A stretch of 64,000 nucleotides of DNA, from contig JAQNBH010000003.1 of the NCBI GenBank assembly GCA_028752905.1, forward strand, positions 37,260,472-37,324,471, read 5' to 3'. Made by a program: the position numbers and the translations under genes. Position 1 is the first letter of the stretch. Every line of letters begins with the position of its first letter. This stretch comes from Cladorhizidae sp. MBARI D1340-BT2 (lineage: Eukaryota > Porifera > Demospongiae > Poecilosclerida > Cladorhizidae). This document shows positions 1 to 15,700 of this stretch, piece by piece. The notes beneath the pieces are model-generated. The model had not been told where the DNA came from. It saw only the letters and a list, made by a program, of their open reading frames with translations, and searched no databases.

Positions 1-2451
1 TTATATACCTAGCATAGTTATACACCTAGCATGCTTATACAATTAGCATAGTTATACAATTAGCATGGATATACACCTAGCATGGTTATATACCTAGCAT
101 AGTTATACACTTAGCATGGTTATACACCTATCATGGTTATATACCTAGCATGGTTATATACCTAGCATGGTTATATACCTAGCATGGTTATATACCTAGC
201 ATAGTTATACACCTTGCATGGTTATACAATTAGCATGGTTATACACCTAGCATGGTTATATACCTAGCATAGTTATACACCTAGCATGGTTATACACCTA
301 GCATGGTTATATACCTAGCATGGTTATATACCTAGCATGGTTATATACCTAGCATGGTTATACACCTAGCATGGTTATATACCTAGCATGGTTATATACC
401 TAGCATGGTTATATACCTAGCATGGTTATATACCTAGCATAGTTATACACCTAGCATGGTTATACAATTAGCATGGTTATACACCTAGCATGGTTATATA
501 CCTAGCATAGTTATACACCTAGCATGGTTATACACCTAGCATGGTTATATACCTAGCATGGTTATACACCTAGCTAGGTTATACACCTAGCATGGTTATA
601 TACCTAGCATGGTTATACACCTAGCATGGTTATATACCTAGCTTGGTTATACACCTAGCATGGTTATAATTATACCTAGCGTGGTTATACACCTAGCATG
701 GTTATATACCTAGCATAGTTATACACCTAGCATGGTTATACACCTAGCATGGTTATATACCTAGCATGGTTATATACTTAGCATGGTTATATACCTAGCA
801 TGGTTATATACCTAGCATGGTTATATACCTAGCATGGTTATACACCTAGCATGGTTATATACCTAGCATATTTATACACCTAGCATGGTTATACAATTAA
901 CATGGTTATACACCTAACATGGTTATATACCTAGCATAGCTATACACCTAGCATGGTTATACACCTAGCATGGTTATATACCTAGCATGGTTATATACCT
1001 AGCATGGTTATATACCTAGAATGGTTATATACCTAGCATGGTTATACACCTAGCATGGTTATATACCTAGCATGGTTATATACCTAGCATAGTTATACAC
1101 CTAGCATGGTTATATACCTAGCATAGTTATACACCTAGCATGGTTATACAATTAGCATGGTTATACACCTAGCATGGTTATATACCTAGCATGGTTATAT
1201 ACCTAGCATAGTTATACACCTAGCATGGTTATACACCTAGCATGGTTATATACCTAGCATGGTTATATACCTAGCATGGTTATATACCTAGCATGGTTAT
1301 ATACCTAGCATGGTTATATAGCTAGCATGGTTATATACCTAGCGTAGTTATACACCTAGCATGGTTATACAATTAGCATGGTTATACACCTAGCATGGTT
1401 ATATACCTAGCATGGTTATATACCTAGCATAGTTATACACCTAGCATGGTTATACACCTAGCATGGTTATACACCTAGCATGGTTATATACCTAGCATGG
1501 TTATATACCTAGCATGGTTATATACCTAGCATGGTTATATACCTAGCATAGTTATACACCTAGCATGCTTATACAATTAGCATGGTTAAACACCTAGCAT
1601 GGTTATATACCTAGCATAGTTATACACTTAGCATGGTTATACACCTATCATGGTTATATACCTAGCATGGTTATATACCTAGCATGGTTATATACCTAGC
1701 ATGGTTATATACCTAGCATAGTTATACACCTAGCATGGTTATACAATTAGCATGGTTATACACCTAGCATGGTTATATACCTAGCATAGTTATACACCTA
1801 GCATGGTTATACACCGAGCATGGTTATATACCTAGCATGGTTATATACCTTGCATGGTTATATACCTAGCATGGTTATACACCTAGCATGGTTATATACC
1901 TAGTATGGTTATATACCTAGCATGGTTATATACCTAGCATGGTTATATACCTAGCATGGTTATACACCAAGCATGGTTATATACCTAGCATGGTTATATA
2001 CCTAGCATGGTTATATACCTAGCATGGTTATATACCTAGCATGGTTATATACCTAGCATGGTTATACACCAAGCATGGTTATATACCTAGCATGGTTATA
2101 TACCTAGCATGGTTATATACCTAGCATGGTTATACACCTAGCATGGTTATATACCTAGCATTGTTATATACCTAGCATAGTTATACACCTAGCATAGTTA
2201 TACACCTAGCATGGTTATACAATTAGCATGGTTATACACCTAGCATGGTTATATACCTAGCATGGTTATATACCTAGCATAGTTATACACCTAGCATGGT
2301 TATACACCTAGCATGGTTATACACCTAGCATGGTTATATACCTAGCATGGTTATATACCTAGCATGGTTATATACCTAGCATGGTTATATACCTAGCATA
2401 GTTATACACCTAGCATGATTATACAATTAGCATGGTTATACACCTAGCATG

Positions 2452-2470
2452 GTTATATACATGTACCTAG
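2452..2470. repeat. Unique length-variant monomer (ATGT insertion)
   Basis: A single monomer reads GGTTATATACATGTACCTAG, 4 bp longer than the type form. I noticed no other copy in the window, so it appears to be a recent private change that has not been spread by amplification. Confidence 0.7.
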
Positions 2471-5400
2471 CATGGTTATATACCTAGCATAGTTATACAC
2501 CTAGCATGGTTATACACCTAGCATGGTTATACACCTAGCATGGTTATATACCTAGCATGGTTATATACCTAGCATGGTTATATACCTAGCATGGTTATAT
2601 ACCTAGCATAGTTATACACATAGCATGCTTATACAATTAGCATGGTTATACACCTAGCATAGTTATATACCTAGCATAGTTATACACTTAGCATGGTTAT
2701 ACGCCTATCATGGTTATATACCTAGCATGGTTATATACCTAGCATGGTTATATACCTAGCATGGTTATATACCTAGCATAGTTATACACCTAGCATGGTT
2801 ATACAATTAGCATGGTTATACACCTAGCATGGTTATATACCTAGCATAGTTATACACCTAGCATGGTTATACACCGAGCATGGTTATATACCTAGCATGG
2901 TTATATACCTTGCATGGTTATATACCTAGCATGGTTATACACCTAGCATGGTAATATACCTAGTATGGTTATATACCTAGCATGGTTATATACCTAGCAT
3001 GGTTATATATCTGGCATAGTTATACACCTAGCATGGTTATACAATTAGCATGGTTATACACCTAGCATGGTTATATACCTAGCATGGTTATATACCTAGC
3101 ATGGTTATATGCCTAGCATGGTTATACACCTAGCATGGTTATATACCTAGCATGGTTATACAATTAGCATGGTTATACACCTAGCATGGTTATACACCTA
3201 GCATGGTTATATACCTAGCATGGTTATATACCTAGCATGGTTATATACCTAGCATGGTTATATACCTAGCATAGTTATACACCTAGCATGCTTATACAAT
3301 TAGCATGGTTATACACCTAGCATGGTTATATACCTAGCATAGTTATACACTTAGCATGGTTATACAGCTATCATGGTTATATACCTTGCATGGTTATATA
3401 CCTAGCATGGTTATATACCTAGCATGGTTATATACCTAGCATAGTTATATACCTAGCATGGTTATACAATTAGCATGGTTATACACCTAGCATGGTTATA
3501 TACCTAGCATAGTTATACACCTAGCATGGTTATACACCGAGCATGGTTATATACCTAGCATGGTTATATACCTTGCATGGTTATATACCTAGCATGGTTA
3601 TACACCTAGCATGGTTATATACCTAGTATGGTTATATACCTAGCATGGTTATATACCTAGCATGGTTATATATCTGGCATAGTTATACACCTAGCATGGT
3701 TATACAATTCGCATGGTTATACACCTAGCATGGTTATATACCTAGCATAGTTATACACTTAGCATGGTTATACACCTATCATGGTTATATACCTAGCATG
3801 GTTATATACCTAGCATGGTTATATACCTAGCATGGTTATATACCTAGCATAGTTATACACCTAGCATGGTTATACAATTAGCATGGTTATACACCTAGCA
3901 TGGTTATATACCTAGCATAGTTATACACCTAGCATGTTTATACACCGAGCATGGTTATATACCTAGCATGGTTATATACCTAGCATGGTTATATACCTAG
4001 CATGGTTATACACCTAGCATGGTTATATACCTAGCATGGTTATATACCTAGCATGGTTATATATCTGGCATAGTTATACACCTAGCATGGTTATACAATT
4101 AGCATGGTTATACACCTAGCATGGTTATATACCTAGCATGGTTATATACCTAGCATGGTTATATACCTAACTTGGTTATACACCTAGCATGGTTATATAC
4201 CTAGCATGGTTATACACCTAGCATGGTTATATACCTAGCATGGTTATATACCTAGCATATTTATACACCTAGCATGGTTATACAATTAACATGGTTATAC
4301 ACCTAGCATGGTTATATACCTAGCATGGTTATATACCTAGCATAGTTATACACCTAGCATGGTTATACAATTAGCATGGTTATACACCTAGCATGGTTAT
4401 ATACCTAGCATAGTTATACACCTAGCATGGTTATACACCGAGCATGGTTATATACCTAGCATGGTTATATATCTAGCATGGTTATATACCTAGCATGGTT
4501 ATATATCTGGCATAGTTATACACCTAGCATGGTTATACAATTAGCATGGTTATACACCTAGCATGGTTATATACCTAGCATGGTTATATACCTAGCATGG
4601 TTATATACCTAGCATGGTTATACACCTAGCATGGTTATATACCTAGCATGGTTATATACCTAGCATGGTTATATACCTAGCATGGTTATATACCTAGCAT
4701 ATTTATACACCTAGCATGGTTATACAATTAACATGGTTATACACCTAACATGGTTATATACCTAGCATAGCTATACACCTTGCATGGTTATACACCTAGC
4801 ATGGTTATATACCTAGCATAGTTATATACCTAGCATGGTTATATACCTAGCATGGTTATATACCTAGCATGGTTATACACCTAGCATGGTTATATACCTA
4901 GCATGGTTATATACCTAGCATAGTTATACACCTAGCATGGTTATATACCTAGCATAGTTATACACCTAGCATGGTTATACAATTAGCATGGTTATACACC
5001 TAGCATGGTTATATACCTAGCATGGTTATATACCTAGCATAGTTATACACCTAGCATGGTTATACACCTAGCATGGTTATATACCTAGCATGGTTATATA
5101 CCTAGCATGGTTATATACCTAGCATGGTTATATACCTAGCATGGTTATATACCTAGCATGGTTATATACCTAGCGTAGTTATACACCTAGCATGGTTATA
5201 CAATTAGCATGGTTGTACACCTAGCATGGTTATATACCTAGCATGGTTATATACCTAGCATAGTTATACACCTAGCATGGTTATATATCTGGCATAGTTA
5301 TACACCTAGCATGGTTATACAATTAGCATGGTTATACACCTAGCATGGTTATATACCTAGCATGGTTATATACCTAGCATAGTTATACACCTAGAATGGT

Positions 5401-5499
5401 TATACACCTAGCATCGTTATACACCTAGCATGGTTATATACCTAGCATGGTTATATACCTAGCATGGTTATATACCTAGAATGGTTATACACCTAGCAT

Positions 5500-8400
5500 G
5501 GTTATACAATTAGCATGGTTATACACCTTGCATGGTTATATACCTAGCATAGTTATACACCTAGCATGGTTATACACCTAGCATGGTTATATACCTAGCA
5601 TGGTTATATACCTAGCATGGTTATATACCTAGCATGGTTATATACCTAGCATAGTTATACACCTAGCATGGTTATATACCTAGCATGGTTATACACCTAG
5701 CATGGTTATATACCTAGCATAGTTATACACCTAGCATGGTTATACACCTAGCATGGTTATATACCTAGCTTGGTTATACACCTAGCATGGTTATAATTAT
5801 ACCTAGCATGGTTATATACCTAGCGTGGTTATACACCTAGCATGGTTATATACCTAGCATGGTTATACAACTAGCATGGTTATACAATTAGCATGGTTAT
5901 ACACCTAGCATGGTTATATACCTAGCATGGTTATACACCTAGCATGGTGATATACCTAGCATGGTTATACACCTAGCATGGTTATATACCTAGCATGGTT
6001 ATATACCTAGCATATTTATACACCTAGCATGGTTATACAATTAACATGGTTATACACCTAGCATGGTTATATACCTAGCATGGTTATATACCTAGCATGG
6101 TTATATACCTAGCATGGTTATACACCTAGCATGGTTATACAATTAGCATGGTTATACACCTAGCATGGTTATATACCTAGCATAGTTATACACCTAGCAT
6201 GGTTATACACCGAGCATGGTTATATACCTAGCATGGTTATATATCTAGCATGGTTATATACCTAGCATGGTTATATATCTGGCATAGTTATACACCTAGC
6301 ATGGTTATACAATTAGCATGGTTATACACCTAGCATGGTTATATACCTAGCATGGTTATATACCTAGCATGGTTATATACCTAGCATGGTTATACACCTA
6401 GCATGGTTATATACCTAGCATGGTTATATACCTAGCATGGTTATATACCTAGCATGGTTATATACCTAGCATATTTATACACCTAGCATGGTTATACAAT
6501 TAACATGGTTATACACCTAACATGGTTATATACCTAGCATAGCTATACACCTAGCATGGTTATACACCTAGCATGGTTATATACCTAGCATGGTTATATA
6601 CCTAGCATGGTTATATACCTAGCATGGTTATATACCTAGCATGGTTATACACCTAGCATGGTTATATACCTAGCATGGTTATATACCTAGCATAGTTATA
6701 CACCTAGCATAGTTATACACCTAGCATGGTTATACAATTAGCATGGTTATACACCTAGCATGGTGATATACCTAGCATGGTTATATATCTAGCATAGTTA
6801 TACACCTAGCATGGTTATACACCTAGCATGGTTATACACCTAGCATGGTTATATACCTAGCATGGTTATATACCTAGCATGGTTATATACCTAGCATGGT
6901 TATATACCTAGCATGGTTATATACCTAGCATGGCTATATACCTAGCATGGTTATACACCTAGCATGGTTATACAATTAGCATGGTTATACACCTAGCATG
7001 GTTATATACCTAGCATGGTTATATACCTAGCATAGTTATACACCTAGCATGGTTATACACCTAGCATGGTTATACACCAAGCATGGTTATATACCTAGCA
7101 TGGTTATATACCTAGCATGGTTATATACCTAGCATGGTTATATACCTAGCATAGTTATACACCTAGCATGCTTATACAATTAGCATGGTTATACACCTAG
7201 CATGGTTATATACCTAGCATAGTTATACACTTAGCATGGTTATACACCTATCATGGTTATATACCTAGCATGGTTATATACCTAGCATGGTTATATACCT
7301 AGCATGGTTATATACCTAGCATAGTTATACACCTAGCATGGTTATACAATTAGCATGGTTATACACCTAGCATGGTTATATACCTAGCATAGTTATACAC
7401 CTAGCATGGTTATACACCGAGCATGGTTATATACCTAGCATGGTTATATACCTTGCATGGTTATATACCTAGCATGGTTATACACCTAGCATGGTTATAT
7501 ACCTAGTATGGTTATATACCTAGCATGGTTATATACCTAGCTTGGTTATATACCTAGCATGGTTATATACCTAGCATGGTTATACACCTAGCATGGTTAT
7601 ATACCTAGCATGGTTATATACCTAGTATGGTTATATACCTAGAATAGTTATATACCTAGAATGGTTATACACCTAGCATGGTTATACAATTAGCATGGTT
7701 ATACACCTTGCATGGTTATATACCTAGCATGGTTATATACCTAGCATGGTTACATACCTAGCATGGTTATACACCTAGCATGGTTATATACCTGGCATGG
7801 TTATATACCTAGCATGGTTATATACCTAGCATGGTTATATACCTAGCATATTTATACACCTAGCATGGTTATACAATTAACATGGTTATACACCTAACAT
7901 GGTTATATACCTATCATAGCTATACACCTAGCATGGTTATACACCTAGCATGGTTATATACCTAGCATGGTTATATACCTAGCTTGGTTATATACCTAGC
8001 ATGGTTATATACCTAGCATGGTTATACACCTAGCATGGTTATATACCTAGCATGGTTATATACCTAGTATGGTTATATACCTAGAATAGTTATATACCTA
8101 GAATGGTTATACACCTAGCATGGTTATACAATTAGCATGGTTATACACCTTGCATGGTTATATACCTAGCATAGTTATACACCTAGCATGGTTATACACC
8201 TAGCATGGTTATATACCTAGCATGGTTATATACCTAGCATGGTTATATACCTAGCATGGTTATATACCTAGCATAGTTATACACCTAGCATGGTTATATA
8301 CCTAGCATGGTTATACACCTAGCATGGTTATATACCTAGCATAGTTATACACCTAGCATGGTTATACACCTAGCATGGTTATATACCTAGCTTGGTTATA

Positions 8401-10400
8401 CACCTAGCATGGTTATAATTATACCTAGCATGGTTATATACCTAGCGTGGTTATACACCTAGCATGGTTATATACCTAGCATGGTTATACAACTAGCATG
8501 GTTATACAATTAGCATGGTTATACACCTAGCATGGTTATATACCTAGCATGGTTATACACCTAGCATGGTGATATACCTAGCATGGTTATACACCTAGCA
8601 TGGTTATATACCTAGCATGGTTATATACCTAGCATATTTATACACCTAGCATGGTTATACAATTAACATGGTTATACACCTAGCATGGTTATATACCTAG
8701 CATGGTTATATACCTAGCATGGTTATATACCTAGCATGGTTATACACCTAGCATGGTTATACAATTAGCATGGTTATACACCTAGCATGGTTATATACCT
8801 AGCATAGTTATACACCTAGCATGGTTATACACCGAGCATGGTTATATACCTAGCATGGTTATATATCTAGCATGGTTATATACCTAGCATGGTTATATAT
8901 CTGGCATAGTTATACACCTAGCATGGTTATACAATTAGCATGGTTATACACCTAGCATGGTTATATACCTAGCATGGTTATATACCTAGCATGGTTATAT
9001 ACCTAGCATGGTTATACACCTAGCATGGTTATATACCTAGCATGGTTATATACCTAGCATGGTTATATACCTAGCATGGTTATATACCTAGCATATTTAT
9101 ACACCTAGCATGGTTATACAATTAACATGGTTATACACCTAACATGGTTATATACCTAGCATAGCTATACACCTAGCATGGTTATACACCTAGCATGGTT
9201 ATATACCTAGCATGGTTATATACCTAGCATGGTTATATACCTAGCATGGTTATATACCTAGCATGGTTATACACCTAGCATGGTTATATACCTAGCATGG
9301 TTATATACCTAGTATAGTTATACACCTAGCATAGTTATACACCTAGCATGGTTATACAATTAGCATGGTTATACACCTAGCATGGTTATATACCTAGCAT
9401 GGTTATATACCTAGCTTAGTTATACACCTAGCATGGTTATACACCTAGCATGGTTATACACCTAGCATGGTTATATACCTAGCATGGTTATATACCTAGC
9501 ATGGTTATATACCTAGCATGGTTATATACCTAGCATGGTTATATACCTAGCATGGTTATATACCTAGCATAGTTATACACCTAGCATGGTTATACAATTA
9601 GCATGGTTATACACCTAGCATGGTTATATACCTAGCATGGTTATATACCTAGCATAGTTATACACCTAGCATGGTTATACACCTAGCATGGTTATACACC
9701 TAGCATGGTTATATACCTAGCTTGGTTATATACCTAGCATGGTTATATACCTAGCATGGTTATATACCTAGCATAGTTATACACCTAGCATGCTTATACA
9801 ATTAGCATGGTTATACACCTAGCATGGTTATATACCTAGCATAGTTATACACTTAGCATGGTTATACACCTATCATGGTTATATACCTAGCATGGTTATA
9901 TACCTAGCATGGTTATATACCTAGCATGGTTATATACCTAGCATAGTTATACACCTAGCATGGTTATACAATTAGCATGGTTATACACCTAGCATGGTTA
10001 TATACCTAGCATAGTTATACACCTAGCATGGTTATACACCGAGCATGTTTATATACCTAGCATGGTTATATACCTTGCATGGTTATATACCTAGCATGGT
10101 TATACACCTAGCATGGTTATATACCTAGTATGGTTATATACCTAGCATGGTTATATACCTAGCATGGTTATATATCTGGCATAGTTATACACCTAGCATG
10201 GTTATACAATTAGCATGGTTATACACCTAGCATGGTTATATACCTAGCATGGTTATATACCTAGCATGGTTATATACCTAGCATGGTTATACACCTAGCA
10301 TGGTTATATACCTAGCATGGTTATATACCTAGCATGGTTATATACCTAGCATGGTTATATACCTAGCATATTTATACACCTAGCATGGTTATACAATTAA
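5500..10400. repeat. Large satellite duplication, copy A
   Basis: This segment of the array is repeated at about 12720-17600 (copy B). Rare variants line up at a constant offset of 7220 bp: the ATTA-insertion monomer at 5795/13015, TGGTGATATA at 6761/13981, TGGCTATATA at 6931/14151, GGTTACATACC near 7751/14971 and CCTGGCATGG at 7791/15011. After loss of one monomer in copy B near 15.05 kb the offset becomes 7203 bp: ATTA insertion at 8417/15620, CTAGTATAG at 9309/16512, CTAGCTTAG at 9411/16614 and GAGCATGTTT at 10041/17244. Edges are approximate and were set where the variant order diverges. Confidence 0.85.
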
Positions 10401-12719
10401 CATGGTTATACACCTAGCATGGTTATATACCTAGCATGGTTATATACCTAGCATAGTTATACACCTAGCATGGTTATACAATTAGCATGGTTATACACCT
10501 AGCATGGTTATATACCTAGCATAGTTATACACCTAGCATGGTTATACACCGAGCATGGTTATATACCTAGCATGGTTATATATCTAGCATGGTTATATAC
10601 CTAGCATGGTTATATATCTGGCATAGTTATACACCTAGCATGGTTATACAATTAGCATGGTTATACACCTAGCATGGTTATATACCTAGCATGGTTATAT
10701 ACCTAGCATGGTTATATACCTAGCATGGTTATACACCTAGCATGGTTATATACCTAGCATGGTTATATACCTAGCATGGTTATATACCTAGCATGGTTAT
10801 ATACCTAGCATATTTATACACCTAGCATGGTTATACAATTAACATGGTTATACACCTAACATGGTTATATACCTAGCATAGCTATACACCTTGCATGGTT
10901 ATACACCTAGCATGGTTATATACCTAGCATAGTTATATACCTAGCATGGTTATATACCTAGCATGGTTATATACCTAGCATGGTTATACACCTAGCATGG
11001 TTATATACCTAGCATGGTTATATACCTAGCATAGTTATACACCTAGCATGGTTATATACCTAGCATAGTTATACACCTAGCATGGTTATACAATTAGCAT
11101 GGTTATACACCTAGCATGGTTATATACCTAGCATGGTTATATACCTAGCATAGTTATACACCTAGCATGGTTATACACCTAGCATGGTTATATACCTAGC
11201 ATGGTTATATACCTAGCATGGTTATATACCTAGCATGGTTATATACCTAGCATGGTTATATACCTAGCATGGTTATATACCTAGCGTAGTTATACACCTA
11301 GCATGGTTATACAATTAGCATGGTTATACACCTAGCATGGTTATATACCTAGCATGGTTATATACCTAGCATAGTTATACACCTAGAATGGTTATACACC
11401 TAGCATCGTTATACACCTAGCATGGTTATATACCTAGCATGGTTATATACCTAGCATGGTTATATACCTAGAATGGTTATACACCTAGCATGGTTATACA
11501 ATTAGCATGGTTATACACCTTGCATGGTTATATACCTAGCATAGTTATACACCTAGCATGGTTATACACCTAGCATGGTTATATACCTAGCATGGTTATA
11601 TACCTAGCATGGTTATATACCTAGCATGGTTATATACCTAGCATAGTTATACACCTAGCATGGTTATATACCTAGCATGGTTATACACCTAGCATGGTTA
11701 TATACCTAGCATAGTTATACACCTAGCATGGTTATACACCTAGCATGGTTATATACCTAGCTTGGTTATACACCTAGCATGGTTATAATTATACCTAGCA
11801 TGGTTATATACCTAGCGTGGTTATACACCTAGCATGGTTATATACCTAGCATGGTTATACAACTAGCATGGTTATACAATTAGCATGGTTATACACCTAG
11901 CATGGTTATATACCTAGCATGGTTATACACCTAGCATGGTGATATACCTAGCATGGTTATACACCTAGCATGGTTATATACCTAGCATGGTTATATACCT
12001 AGCATATTTATACACCTAGCATGGTTATACAATTAACATGGTTATACACCTAGCATGGTTATATACCTAGCATGGTTATATACCTAGCATGGTTATATAC
12101 CTAGCATGGTTATACACCTAGCATGGTTATACAATTAGCATGGTTATACACCTAGCATGGTTATATACCTAGCATAGTTATACACCTAGCATGGTTATAC
12201 ACCGAGCATGGTTATATACCTAGCATGGTTATATATCTAGCATGGTTATATACCTAGCATGGTTATATATCTGGCATAGTTATACACCTAGCATGGTTAT
12301 ACAATTAGCATGGTTATACACCTAGCATGGTTATATACCTAGCATGGTTATATACCTAGCATGGTTATATACCTAGCATGGTTATACACCTAGCATGGTT
12401 ATATACCTAGCATGGTTATATACCTAGCATGGTTATATACCTAGCATGGTTATATACCTAGCATATTTATACACCTAGCATGGTTATACAATTAACATGG
12501 TTATACACCTAACATGGTTATATACCTAGCATAGCTATACACCTAGCATGGTTATACACCTAGCATGGTTATATACCTAGCATGGTTATATACCTAGCAT
12601 GGTTATATACCTAGCATGGTTATATACCTAGCATGGTTATACACCTAGCATGGTTATATACCTAGCATGGTTATATACCTAGCATAGTTATACACCTAGC
12701 ATAGTTATACACCTAGCAT

Positions 12720-15700
12720 GGTTATACAATTAGCATGGTTATACACCTAGCATGGTTATATACCTAGCATAGTTATACACCTAGCATGGTTATACACCTA
12801 GCATGGTTATATACCTAGCATGGTTATATACCTAGCATGGTTATATACCTAGCATGGTTATATACCTAGCATAGTTATACACCTAGCATGGTTATATACC
12901 TAGCATGGTTATACACCTAGCATGGTTATATACCTAGCATAGTTATACACCTAGCATGGTTATACACCTAGCATGGTTATATACCTAGCTTGGTTATACA
13001 CCTAGCATGGTTATAATTATACCTAGCATGGTTATATACCTAGCGTGGTTATACACCTAGCATGGTTATATACCTAGCATGGTTATACAACTAGCATGGT
13101 TATACAATTAGCATGGTTATACACCTAGCATGGTTATATACCTAGCATGGTTATACACCTAGCATGGTGATATACCTAGCATGGTTATACACCTAGCATG
13201 GTTATATACCTAGCATGGTTATATACCTAGCATATTTATACACCTAGCATGGTTATACAATTAACATGGTTATACACCTAGCATGGTTATATACCTAGCA
13301 TGGTTATATACCTAGCATGGTTATATACCTAGCATGGTTATACACCTAGCATGGTTATACAATTAGCATGGTTATACACCTAGCATGGTTATATACCTAG
13401 CATAGTTATACACCTAGCATGGTTATACACCGAGCATGGTTATATACCTAGCATGGTTATATATCTAGCATGGTTATATACCTAGCATGGTTATATATCT
13501 GGCATAGTTATACACCTAGCATGGTTATACAATTAGCATGGTTATACACCTAGCATGGTTATATACCTAGCATGGTTATATACCTAGCATGGTTATATAC
13601 CTAGCATGGTTATACACCTAGCATGGTTATATACCTAGCATGGTTATATACCTAGCATGGTTATATACCTAGCATGGTTATATACCTAGCATATTTATAC
13701 ACCTAGCATGGTTATACAATTAACATGGTTATACACCTAACATGGTTATATACCTAGCATAGCTATACACCTAGCATGGTTATACACCTAGCATGGTTAT
13801 ATACCTAGCATGGTTATATACCTAGCATGGTTATATACCTAGCATGGTTATATACCTAGCATGGTTATACACCTAGCATGGTTATATACCTAGCATGGTT
13901 ATATACCTAGCATAGTTATACACCTAGCATAGTTATACACCTAGCATGGTTATACAATTAGCATGGTTATACACCTAGCATGGTGATATACCTAGCATGG
14001 TTATATATCTAGCATAGTTATACACCTAGCATGGTTATACACCTAGCATGGTTATACACCTAGCATGGTTATATACCTAGCATGGTTATATACCTAGCAT
14101 GGTTATATACCTAGCATGGTTATATACCTAGCATGGTTATATACCTAGCATGGCTATATACCTAGCATGGTTATACACCTAGCATGGTTATACAATTAGC
14201 ATGGTTATACACCTAGCATGGTTATATACCTAGCATGGTTATATACCTAGCATAGTTATACACCTAGCATGGTTATACACCTAGCATGGTTATACACCTA
14301 GCATGGTTATATACCTAGCATGGTTATATACCTAGCATGGTTATATACCTAGCATGGTTATATACCTAGCATAGTTATACACCTAGCATGCTTATACAAT
14401 TAGCATGGTTATACACCTAGCATGGTTATATACCTAGCATAGTTATACACTTAGCATGGTTATACACCTATCATGGTTATATACCTAGCATGGTTATATA
14501 CCTAGCATGGTTATATACCTAGCATGGTTATATACCTAGCATAGTTATACACCTAGCATGGTTATACAATTAGCATGGTTATACACCTAGCATGGTTATA
14601 TACCTAGCATAGTTATACACCTAGCATGGTTATACACCGAGCATGGTTATATACCTAGCATGGTTATATACCTTGCATGGTTATATACCTAGCATGGTTA
14701 TACACCTAGCATGGTTATATACCTAGTATGGTTATATACCTAGCATGGTTATATACCTAGCTTGGTTATATACCTAGCATGGTTATATACCTAGCATGGT
14801 TATACACCTAGCATGGTTATATACCTAGCATGGTTATATACCTAGTATGGTTATATACCTAGAATAGTTATATACCTAGAATGGTTATACACCTAGCATG
14901 GTTATACAATTAGCATGGTTATACACCTTGCATGGTTATATACCTAGCATGGTTATATACCTAGCATGGTTACATACCTAGCATGGTTATACACCTAGCA
15001 TGGTTATATACCTGGCATGGTTATATACCTAGCATGGTTATATACCTAGCATATTTATACACCTAGCATGGTTATACAATTAACATGGTTATACACCTAA
15101 CATGGTTATATACCTATCATAGCTATACACCTAGCATGGTTATACACCTAGCATGGTTATATACCTAGCATGGTTATATACCTAGCTTGGTTATATACCT
15201 AGCATGGTTATATACCTAGCATGGTTATACACCTAGCATGGTTATATACCTAGCATGGTTATATACCTAGTATGGTTATATACCTAGAATAGTTATATAC
15301 CTAGAATGGTTATACACCTAGCATGGTTATACAATTAGCATGGTTATACACCTTGCATGGTTATATACCTAGCATAGTTATACACCTAGCATGGTTATAC
15401 ACCTAGCATGGTTATATACCTAGCATGGTTATATACCTAGCATGGTTATATACCTAGCATGGTTATATACCTAGCATAGTTATACACCTAGCATGGTTAT
15501 ATACCTAGCATGGTTATACACCTAGCATGGTTATATACCTAGCATAGTTATACACCTAGCATGGTTATACACCTAGCATGGTTATATACCTAGCTTGGTT
15601 ATACACCTAGCATGGTTATAATTATACCTAGCATGGTTATATACCTAGCGTGGTTATACACCTAGCATGGTTATATACCTAGCATGGTTATACAACTAGC